DNA from: Micractinium sp. NFX-FRZ
Taxonomy: Eukaryota > Chlorophyta > Trebouxiophyceae > Chlorellales > Chlorellaceae
Assembly (NCBI GenBank): GCA_029339195.1
Contig: JAPTJF010000110.1
Span: 1-64,000, forward strand
Reading direction: 5' to 3'
DNA: 64,000 nt
Positions 54,977-64,000 of the stretch are shown here, piece after piece (the first letter of the stretch is position 1; the number at the start of each line of letters is the position of its first letter). The notes below the pieces were generated by a model, which ran no database searches, was not told where the DNA came from, and saw nothing but the letters and a program-made list of their open reading frames with translations. The translations under genes and the position numbers were made by a program.

Positions 54977-57900
54977 ATGCAGGGAGGCGCAGTGGTGGAG
55001 GGAGGCAGCAAAATCGCCTCGCCTTTTTTTCCGCGGCAAGAGGGCCCGGCCTTTGGCTTGCACGCCTCCCTTCAGCATCAACCGGGTGAGTGATCGCAGT
55101 AGGGGGCCATCCGAGTCTACAACACGGGCCCGAGGGGACGGGGAAGCCAAGCGCGCGTTTGGGAGGTGGTCATAAGGGTGTCAACTCACTGTCCGCCCCT
55201 CTTTCAGGCTTCTATGGACAGCACCCGGCGCTGTTCTTCGCTCCGCTGCCCGCCCAGCTCCACTACATGACTGCTTCAGCTGCAGCGGGACCGGCGGGGG
55301 GCGCAGCAGCTCACTCGCCGCCGCGGGCGGGCCCCGTTGTCTCTATGGACGCTCTCAAGGCCAAAATCATGGAGGCAGCCCCCGGGCAGGTCAAACACGC
55401 CATCTGCAGCGCCCAGTTTGTGCCCAGGTGGGTGCCGCCGCTGCGCGGGGCGCCGGGTAGCGGGGAGGTGTGCGCGCTAGCTTCCCGGTGGCCCCGCCGC
55501 CGCCTGCAGGTGCCAGCACCCGGCGGGCACGCCTGCACGTAGCACTGATCGCCTGAACCCCGGATTCCCTGCAGAGCCGCGGCCTTCACATCCCTCATAC
55601 AAATGGTGCGCTGAGTAGACCTGACGAGCAGCATGGGAAACCTTGGCAAGCGGGCTGCTTTGGCAGGTGGCAGCCTTGGACGCGGTGTAGGGCCCCGTCT
55701 CGTACCGGGCCCTGTTGACTCACAGCTGCTGCCTCCGTGCAGCCTCAAACAACACCTGTCTGCACACAGCAGCGCTGCACGGCCGTCGCCTCCCCCGTCA
55801 GTTGCCCTGCACGGCATCGCTTTTTGCTGGCTCGCTTAAGCTTGCAGCCGGCCTGCCCCACCGCTCCCGGCTGGGGGTGCCCCGCCTGCCCTGACGCCTG
55901 CCCCGCCGCCCACCTCCTTGCAGGCTGCCAAGGCCAAGCAGCCGCAAAAGGCGATAGAGATTTTCGAGGCCATGGCGGCAGTAGATGTGCAGGTGTGGTT
56001 TTGGAGGCGACCGGGGGCGCTCGATGCGTGGCGCGCTGGGCAGTGGGTCGAGGGAGGGCTGGTCAGCCGGAGCAGGCCGCTGCATTCGGGCTGCTGGCAC
56101 CCAGCAGAAGTGTAGTATGGGAGGCTCCCCAGCCAGCGTGGGCTGGGCTGCCCACCCGCCGCGGCTGCACTCACCCGTATGCCCCCGCCATTCCATGCCC
56201 CACAGCCCAACACGTTTAGCTACTCCGCCCTCATCAGCGCGCTGGCACGGACGGGGCGCTGGCGGGTGCGTCTGGCAAGAGGGGGCAGCGGGATGGGAGG
56301 GGGCGGCATGTGTGGCACGGTGGCCAAAGCCTGCACTCTGTGGAGGCGCCAATGTGGTTGCAGCATCTAAACTTCCCGCACACGACTGCTCTGCGCCTGT
56401 TGAGCTGGCGTGCAAGAGGCGGAGCCGCCACTTTGCTGCAGGCGCCGATGTGGTTGCAGCATCTAATCTTTCCGCCTCATAACTGCTCTGCGCCTGTCGG
56501 GGTGTTGTATGCTGCAGGACGCGGAGCGGCCACTTTGCTGCAGGCGCCGATGTGGATGCAGCAGCACACCATGTTCCCAGCAGCAATTAACTGATCTGCG
56601 CCTGTCTAGCTGGCGTGTGTGCAGGAGGCGGAGCGTTACTTTGAGGAGCTCCAGGCGCTGGCGCGGCACGCCCCCGAGATGCAGCCCAACACCGTCACCT
56701 TTGCCGCGCTCATTTCGGGTGGGGCAGGGTAGGGGCACACACATGAGGAATTGGTTGGCGGGGGCAGGGTGTGGTGGCGGGGGCAGGGGTTGTGCAGCAG
56801 GAAGAGCCGTGCGAAGCAAAGCGTTCCTGGGCACCGCCGGCACCCGCTGTTTGACGCCACCCTGGCGCTTCCAGCCACCTGGGGCCCTGCGTCACGCCTG
56901 CGCCACCCATCGCATGCACTCTGACCCCCGCATGCAGCCTTGTGCCCCCGCCCCCCCGCCTGCAGCCTATGAGAAGGGTGGGCAGCTGGGCAAGGCGCTG
57001 GCGGCGTTTCAGCAGCAGCTGGACGCCGGGGTGCCGCCAGACCTCATCACATACTCTTCACTCGTCACCGCCTGCGAGCGAGCGGGTGTGCCGGGGGGCT
57101 GGGGCGTGAGGAGGGGCGCGTGAGAGTGGCACAGGGGCGAGTGGGTTAGTGCTGAGGGGCGCCAGCTGAGCAGGCTAGCTAGCGGCGGCGGCTGCACAAC
57201 CTGGGGCCCACTGGGGCGGCCACCGCCTGCGTGAGGGCTGCTGCCGCGTGCCCTGCCCACCCCACCCCTGGCCACCACACCTCACCCGCCCCCGCCCCAC
57301 TCGTGGCCCCCTGTGCCCGCTCGCCTCCCCTCCCGCAGGCCACACCCGCAAGGCGTGCGAGCTGCTGGACCAGCTGCACAGCGCGGGCATGTTGGCCAGC
57401 CACCAGCTCTACCATGGCCTGCTGTCATCTTGCCAGGCGGGCGGGGACTGGGAGCTGGCGCTGGAGGTGTTCCTGGGCATGCAGGTGCAGGAGGAGGAGG
57501 AGGGGAGAGGGAGGTGGGAGAGGGAGGTGGGGAGGTGGGGAGAGGCTGGGGAGAGGGTAAGAGGACGGGGCCTTCGAGAGGGATTCAGCAGGCTGGCATG
57601 ATCTGGTAGCACACGGGGGACGGCCATGCAGCCAGCGGGACGAAGGCTCCCAGGCTGGTGGGCAGAAACACTTGCTCCCCCCGCCCATCGCCCCCGCCTA
57701 CCGTCCCGTCTGCCGCCCTCTTACGACCGATGTGGCGTGCCCACCTTTCCGCTATGCCTCTCACCCGCCAACACTCCCTTTCTCCCCGAACCACTGCACC
57801 CCTGCACACAGTGCGTCGGCGTGCGCCCCACCGCCCACACCGTCAACCTGCTCCTGGGGGCGCTGGTGGCGGCGGGGCAGACGGGCCACGCGCTGTGGCT

Positions 57901-58447
57901 GGTGCGCGAGGCGCTGCGGGGCGGCTACGAGATGAGCACCTCCTCCTACAACAGCCTCCTGCAGCTGCTAGCGGGGCGCGGCAGCTGGCGGGCAGCACTG
58001 GGGGTCTATCGCTCCATGGGCGTTGGAGGGCCCAAGGGGCGGCCCGACGGCGCCTCGGCAGGACTGCTGCTGGCGGCCTGCGCTCAGGGGGGCAACGCGG
58101 GGCTGGCTGCACAGCTGGCGGGTGAGCTGGCGGCACAGGGGCTGCTGCAGCCGGCGGGGCAGGCGGGGCTGCCCACCGATGGCGAGACCGTGCAGCAGCA
58201 GAAGCAGCAGCAGCAGCAGCGCGGCAGCAATGGGGTGCTGGAGCATGGCGGGGGGCACATGGGTGGCGCACACGTGGCACACGGCAAGCGCATCGTGCGC
58301 AGTGCCATCGGCGTGGCAAACGGCTACAGCAGCGCCAGCACTGATGCCAGCCCCAAGGCGGGTGCCGGCCGCACAGGCGGCAGCAGCGCCAGCCTGCCCA
58401 GCAGCAGCAGCGCCAGCCTGCCATCCTTCCCATCAGACAGTGCCTAG
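54977..58447 (+). CDS. P-class pentatricopeptide repeat protein
   Basis: PPR proteins bind organellar RNA in sequence-specific fashion for processing, stability or translation. Nine exons (54977-55085, 55208-55427, 55575-55605, 55924-55992, 56206-56265, 56610-56718, 56966-57085, 57339-57484, 57812-58447) give 499 aa. At least six 35-residue repeats are visible, e.g. KAIEIFEAMAAVDVQPNTFS, YSALISALARTGRW, PNTVTFAALISAYEKGGQLG, PPDLITYSSLVTACERAG and STSSYNSLLQLLAGRGSWRA. No E, DYW or SMR domain follows; the tail is Ser/Gly/Gln-rich. The N terminus is not strongly transit-like, and the first exon rests on phase only; an in-frame ATG in exon 2 at 55267 is an alternative start. Exon 3 is 31 nt. 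Intron 5 carries two decayed copies of the exon 6 boundary. Confidence 0.88.
56345..56640 (+). repeat. Triple tandem repeat spanning the exon 6 acceptor
   Basis: Units at 56345-56440, 56441-56542 and 56543 to about 56640, each opening GGCGCC(A/G)ATGTGG and passing through CTGCGCCTGT into an exon-like segment (GCGGAGC). Only the third keeps both the acceptor and an open frame; it is the real start of PPR exon 6. Confidence 0.9.
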
Positions 58448-60368
58448 CGTTACATCGCCCCGGCGCCAGCACGGCGGCAACGACTGTGCGGCCCGCAGCT
58501 GCCACCAATGCGGGAATCGCAGCGTCCGGCATGCCTTGCGCAAGGCGGCGACTCCCGCCACCCCATCAGCCCCTGCAGGCCACCACCCATCCTGCTTACC
58601 CCATCCTCTCTTGTTGAGCGCGCGTCCTGTAGGCTTTGTACTGCTTTGCTCACCCGTTCTGCTGCTCCGCCTCCCGCCTCATCAGTCGTTTTCCCGCGCT
58701 ACTCTGCCCACTCCCTCACCAGCTGATTCACTCGCTCACAGCCATCCGCATGCGCGTGCGCACCACCGCACTCCTTTGTAGTTGTCTCTACCCCCCCATC
58801 CTATACTTGCACACAACGCACGCACACACAAGGGCAGCGTGCGCTGCCCGAGATTCTGCCCTGGCGCCGTGGGCCGAGCGCCCCTCTGTTGTTGCTCAAC
58901 TGCCCCGGCCGCCTTGCATGTTGACACCCCACGCTCTCATTGTTTGCCCGCCTGGCCAGCCCCCCAGCACTTTGCTCGGTGGGCGCACATCTGATCCTGC
59001 TGCGCCACCCAACACCTGGCACCGCCCCGCCTCGCCAGCCCGGCCTGCCGTCCCGTGCTGACCTGGCTCTGCACCCAATTTTAGCCCCAAACCCAATTGT
59101 TGGCTCGATTGCTTATGATTCACCTGTGTGCCTGCAACACACCCACCCAACTAGTTGGCCCACAGATCGGATTACCAAGGTCACCGCTCAAGCGTCTGGC
59201 TGCTGCAGCCAGAGGGGCACCTGATGGCGGCAGCACACAGCTCAGGGGGGTCGGGCCAAACAAGCTGGGTGCTGAGATGGGGGTATACCTACGTAGGCCG
59301 CCCCTGCCCCCGCCACTTACCCTTCGGGATCGGCTGGCCCCTGTTTTTGTTTGTTTGTCAGGCACCAACAACTTCATCTGACCGAAGCGGCAGCGACACA
59401 GCGGTAGCAGCCGCCAGGAAGTTACCCTGAGGGTCGCTGGGGTAAGATGGCTGCTGAAGTGATTGTGTGTTTGGTGTGTAGGTGTACACCCCCGCCCCTC
59501 TTGAACTCCAGTTCTGAACTGCCGCTGCCGCCTCCGTGTACATTTTTAGCACTACACATTCAGGTTGTGAGCTCTGAGGCCATCTGCTTCTGTGGCACGC
59601 AAGGGAGGATGGGGGGGATGGTCAGCTATCATTACCCATTTTCTATGCTTCCACAAATAAACGGAAGCACTTCGGCAGAGAGTGCTGCCAGCGCATGCCC
59701 CAGCGCATGCCCTTGCTGGCCACAAGTGCTGCAGTGCTGCTGCGCGGCGCCCCTACACTGACGCCGAGCCTAGTGCGCTCCGTTGTTGGTCGACTGCCCC
59801 ACCTGCCTTGGCTGCTCACCCACGGTTTTTTTATTTTATTTTCCCGGCTGCTCTGCTGTGATTGTGACACAAATTTGGTGGGCAGCATGCCTGCCCATTG
59901 CGAGGGGGTCAGGGGGGCCAGTCGCCGGCGCCGGCGGTACGGAGCTGACCTGGCGGTCACCACCTACCTAAACCGCCCGTTGTAGGCATCCGTTTGCGTC
60001 TGCTTTCGTCTGGCACCATAAACAGGTCCAGAGCGCGACTAGAAGCGAGGGGTATATAATTAGCAAATAAAATAAAACCTCGGGTCGGGCCGTCTCTCCC
60101 GTCAGGGCTGTGACTTCCGGCAATTGCACCTGAAGTTGTGGCGTCGCGATTGGCGCCTGAAGGAACCGCTCCGTGGAGGCTCGGGCGCTCGCAGTGATGT
60201 GCGGAGCCGGCTCTCTAAGACCGTGGGCGCTTTGAGCCGAGTGCTGCAGCAGGTGGGAGGTGTGGCTCCGACGCCGGTGTCAGCCGCCCGCCGCTAGTTC
60301 CAGCGACCCGCCGTTAGCTCACCACCGCCGCCGCCCGCTCCCCTCCCTGCTCCTCGCAGCTTGCAGTC
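58448..60368. other. Longest gene-free stretch in the window
   Basis: 1.9 kb between the PPR and LRR genes. I found no exon chain, RNA gene or element. Includes a CCTACGTAGG palindrome at 59288-59297 and an A/T-rich tract at 59825-59840 (TTTTTTTATTTTATTTTC). Confidence 0.5.
60051..60060 (+). promoter_or_regulatory. TATA-like element before the LRR gene
   Basis: GGTATATAAT, followed by an AT-rich AGCAAATAAAATAAAA, about 310 bp before the LRR start codon. It is the best TATA match I saw in an intergenic region. Confidence 0.4.
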
Positions 60369-63300
60369 ATGCGGCAGCGGCGTGCAGTGCACCATGCCCT
60401 TGCCGCCCTCCTCCTGGCAGCTGTGCTGGCGATGGCGCAGGAGGGCGTGCAGCCTGGCGCAGACAGTAAGCGAAAGACAGACGAGGCATGGCTTACATTT
60501 GCCCAGTCGCTGCTCCTGCTTGGCCGCCTTGCCTGCCCACCTGCATGGCTGCCGGCCTGTTTGGGCTCGAAGTGTGCCTTGCACATGCAAGCTGCACCGC
60601 TCTCTTGCATCTCGGCCCTTGCGCACCTGCCTACTCGCACGCCTGCCTGCCTGTCCCCCACCCGCGCAGCGGCCGCCGCCCTGGCTCTGGCCCAGTCCAT
60701 TGACAACCTGCCAGAGTACCTGGGTGCCGGCAGCCCGCCGCGCGGCTGGAACAGCAGCAGCGGCATACCCCTGTGTCAGTGGAGCGGCATAACGTGCACG
60801 GAGCAGGGGCAGATACAGAGCCTGTGAGCGCCTGCCCGCCTGCCCACTGCTGGGCTGGCCTGCCTTGCTGCAAACAGCCTGGCTAGCCTCTGTGGCTTGA
60901 GGAGCAGGCTCCGCCCCCACACAGCGCCGCCACACAGCACTCCTGAGCTCCTTCTGCCCCGCCCTTCCTGCCTGCCTGGGGCGTGTGCAGGACGCTGCAG
61001 TGCATCGCCTGCCCCGTCAGGGCGTCGGGCACGCTGCCCGCCGCCCTGGCCAACCTCACCGCCGTCACCACGCTCAACCTGGGCGGCAACCGCTTCAGGG
61101 GGACGCTGCCCCACGAGTGGGGAGCGCCTGGCGCGCTGCCCGCGCTGCAAAATCTGTGAGAGCGGGAAGTCGAGGGTGGGCAGGGGTGTGGTAGGCCTGG
61201 GCCACCTGCCCGAGGCAGGTCCGATCACTGTCCTGCTGGGCTCGCTGGCCCCTGTGTGGCCCCCTGCCGCCTGCCCCCTGTGGGGCCCCCTGTAGAGACC
61301 TGGGTCCCCACCCTCCTCCCTGACACCCCTCCCGCCTCATGCCCCCCCCCCTTCCCAGAATGCTCAACGACAACGAGCTCACAGGCACGATGCCTGCCAG
61401 CTGGGGCGCACCCGGCTCCTTCCCCCAGCTCTCCCTGCTGCGCATCGACACCAACCGACTCACCGGAGCGCTGCCCGCCACCTGGGGCAGCAGCGGCACC
61501 GGCGGCGGTCAGCAGGCCAATGCCAGCAGCGCCAGCCTGCCCAACCTGCTGGTCCTGTGAGTTTATTCCCTGCTGCCGCTGCTGCCAGCCTGGCATGCTG
61601 TGGGCCCGCCCTGGGCTGGTGTGTCCTTGCACTACCTGTGCCAGCGAGAGGCTGCATGCCTGTGGTCTACCATGCATCTGTTCTGCGACCAACCCTCGCC
61701 TCACCTTCCGCACTCCACCTTGATATATATGCTTGTGTCCCCCTTTTAAACGCCCCCTTCCTTGCCTCTCCCCTGCCGTGCCGCAGGCGGCTGCCCAACA
61801 ACCGCCTGGCGGGGCCGCTGCCCAACACTTGGGGCACGGCGGGCGCCTTCCCCCGCCTGCAGACGCTGGCGCTGCAGAACAACACGCTCACGGGGTCGGT
61901 GCCGGCCACGTGGCAGGACCCGGGGGCCATGAGGTCGCTGCAGGAGCTGTGAGTGGCTCCTGCTGTGGGGGGCGGGGTGTTGGAAATACAGGCGGGACAG
62001 CGAAGAGGTGGGCTGCTGTGGTCAGTGAGAGAGGCGGGTGATGTGCCTTGCCCCGCGCCCGGGGCCTGCTGCACCCAGCGGCCAGACGTGGGCCAGTCTC
62101 GTGACATCGCCCTGCACCCGCCCTCTATCTGCCGCATCGGCCCGGACATGTCCCTCCCTGCCCCCGCCGCAGGAGCGTGCAAGACAACCGCCTCTCGGGG
62201 CAGCTGCCCGCCAGCTGGGGCGGCCCCGACAGCTGGCCGGCGCTGCGCTACCTCTACTTGGACGGAAACCCGCTGGGAGGCACGCCTTGAATCATGACCC
62301 CTTTCGCTGCTCTCCCCGCGCTTCCCCCTGCTACCACTGCCACCTGCGGACCGCTTGGCCCACGCCCCTGTTTCGAATCACCGTCAGCGGCAGCCACACT
62401 CGCCCCTGCTGCGCGGCCTGCGCCCACGCCCACGCCCACCCAACTCCACGCCCACCCGGTTAGGCCCCGCATGCTTTCCAGCCGGCCTGCCTGCCCTGCC
62501 TGCCGACCCTTGGCCCCTGCCTGTTGCTGTCGGTTGCATGAGGCACGTTCGCCCCCCAACGACAGCTGCCCTGCTGTCGACACATGTTGGTGTTGCGCTT
62601 CTCTGCCTCGCTGCCCCCCGCCTGCAGGCACGCTCCCCCTGGAATGGGGCCTGCTGGGAGGCTGGCCCGCGATGAGGGCGCTGGGCCTCAACTCCACGCA
62701 GATCTCAGGTGCTGCCAGTCGGGGGCAGAGGGGCAGGGCCAGGCTTGGGCCAGGGCCGCACGCTGCAACCTGTGCGTTGCAAGTGCCTGGCTTCCTTGTG
62801 TTGCCTCCCTGCCGTGCCTGCTGTGCCTGCTGTGCTTCCGCACCAGGCAGGCCCCCGCCCACCAGCCCGCTGCTGTGTGGCCCTGCCTCCCATGCTGCAG
62901 GCTCCCTGCCGCCCGAGTGGGGCAGCAACACAAGCTTCCGAGCCGCAGACGTGTTGTGAGTGGGGTGCACTTGCTGGCTGGCGGAGCCTGGTTGCAGCTG
63001 CCGAGGGAGTTGGGAGGTTTGACGTGGGGCTGACCAGCTGCTGCCAGCGGTGCTGGAGCTCGTTGGAAGGGACTGTGGTAGCGAAGCGCGGGTGCTCTTC
63101 GGGCCCACCGGCATACCAGCTCATCTGCCACTCTATCACAGACCACATGTGCGGCTGCCTGGGGCGTGTCGGCCTTCCCCCTGCCCTCCCCTGTCTCTCC
63201 TCTCCTAAGCAAAGTTCAAGCCCTGTACCCCCTTTTGCCCCGCTGCAGCTGGCTGGAGCGCAACGACCTGACGGGTGCCATCCCCGCCAGCTGGGCGGAG

Positions 63301-64000
63301 CTCACCGGCCTGAAGCGCCTGGTGGTGCGCCCGGTGAGGCGCTGTGGTTGGGGCAGAGGGGCACAGTGGAGGAGTGTGCCACAACTGAGGCTGCACATGA
63401 AACTTGTGCACAGTAAGTAGTGAGGCGAGGAGTCGGCAGCACTTGAGCACGCAGCGCTTCCACCGGCGGCACGTCATGTCTCCCCTGTGCGGTTGCCCAT
63501 CCCTTGCAGGGTAATCCCAAGCTGTGTGGCCCGGTGCCCCCAGGCCTGCCCTTCCTCGTCTGCACCGATGCCGACATCAGCTGCGTAAGGGTGCAAGTGA
63601 ACCTCACAGAGCAGGAGTGCCAGCTGGCAGAGGAGCCAGCCGCAGAGGCGCCTGCCGGCGGCGCTGCCGCAGGCCAGCCTCCTAGTGACGGCGACGGCGG
63701 TGTGCCGGCTGCTGCGATTGCAGCGCCCGTGGCGGTGGGCGTGGCGCTGCTGCTGGCGGCGGTGGGCGGCGGGTACTATGTGGCTGGCAAGCGGCGGCGG
63801 CGCCAGCGGGAGGAGGAGGAGAAGCAGGCCGCCCAGCCCCCGCACCAGCTGGGGGTGAGTGGGGAGGCCTTCTGTCATTGCCGGTGGTGGGGAGAGGGAG
63901 GAGGATTTGGTTTGCGATTCTAGCTTCCTGCCTGCTTGCCTGCCTGCCTGCCATGCTGTGCTAACCTGCATCTCCCCACCACAGCACGGCGCCTGCTGCT
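60369..64000 (+). CDS. Leucine-rich-repeat type I membrane protein, 3' incomplete
   Basis: Plant-type LRR surface protein. Exons seen: 60369-60465, 60670-60823, 60991-61155, 61359-61556, 61787-61948, 62173-62279, 62628-62708, 62901-62955, 63249-63333, 63510-63854 and 63985 onward. A signal peptide (residues 1-24) is followed by an LRR cap (RGWNSSSG, CQWSGITC) and about eight repeats of the type LPxxWGxxGxxPxLxxLxLxxNxLxG, for example NRLAGPLPNTWGTAGAFPRL. The C-terminal cap (GNPKLCGPVPPG, then a Cys pair) is followed by a membrane helix (AAAIAAPVAVGVALLLAAVG) and a basic stop (KRRRRQREEEEK). The architecture is that of an LRR receptor, but the window ends 50 residues into the cytosolic side, so a kinase cannot be claimed. 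Intron 6 (62280-62627) needs a weak GC donor; without it the frame stops at 62289. Confidence 0.85.

Noticed and set aside
1..64000. tRNA or rRNA genes
   Set aside because: No GGTTCRANTCC-type B box with a matching acceptor stem, and no rRNA core sequence was noticed on either strand.

Overview
This is nuclear DNA of a GC-rich, intron-rich green alga, most likely a Chlorella-type trebouxiophyte. Three things point there. The genes are plant or algal (chloroplast glutamyl-tRNA reductase, an MFP1-like thylakoid coiled-coil protein, an F-box SKIP5 homologue, an organellar PPR protein). Almost every gene is cut by short introns with GTGAG/GTGGG donors and GCAG acceptors. TGTAA polyadenylation motifs of the green-algal kind lie near several 3' ends. 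There is no bacterial gene organisation, rRNA, tRNA or CRISPR array. All gene models were spliced by hand, checking reading phase across each intron and family similarity; domain names are recognised from memory, with no database search.

Layout. 1-1742: nothing assignable. 1743-5609 (+): divergent SET-like protein, model only partly resolved. 5822-5942 (+): LINE reverse-transcriptase relic. 6192-9338 (+): protein-L-isoaspartate O-methyltransferase. 9839-13112 (-): glyoxylate/succinic semialdehyde reductase. 13317-19851 (+): MFP1-like coiled-coil DNA-binding protein. 20752-24156 (-): HEMA. 24830-27249 (-): KIX-like protein. 27735-30339 (+): SKIP5-like F-box protein. 31461-34071 (+): secreted/membrane protein with a Cys-rich N terminus. 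35308-38192 (-): membrane-anchored coiled-coil protein. 38370-40674 (+): TIMMDC1-like Tim17-family protein. 41076-41729 (+): intronless unknown. 42787-45589 (-): CCDC90/MCUR1-family mitochondrial protein. 45997-54239 (+): SMP-C2 lipid-transfer protein of the extended-synaptotagmin type. 54977-58447 (+): PPR protein. 60369 to the window end (+): leucine-rich-repeat membrane protein, 3' end missing.

The genes do not form a pathway; this is ordinary eukaryotic gene order, with head-to-head pairs sharing short promoters (204, 177, 407 and 485 bp) and tail-to-tail pairs with overlapping 3' regions. Several products are organellar: chlorophyll/haem precursor synthesis, aldehyde detoxification, thylakoid nucleoid anchoring, complex I assembly, RNA processing and protein repair.

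The most unusual signal is at the level of gene structure. In at least four genes an intron contains a decayed copy of the neighbouring exon edge, splice site included (PPR intron 5, SMP-C2 intron 3, MFP1 intron 5, CCDC90 introns 2 and 3). Two other genes show exon-by-exon growth (all-phase-0 exons of repeated sizes in the MFP1-like gene; one intron position repeated in each LRR unit), and about 4 percent of introns use GC-AG boundaries. Together this looks like a genome where local tandem duplication across splice junctions is a recurrent source of exons and intron sequence.
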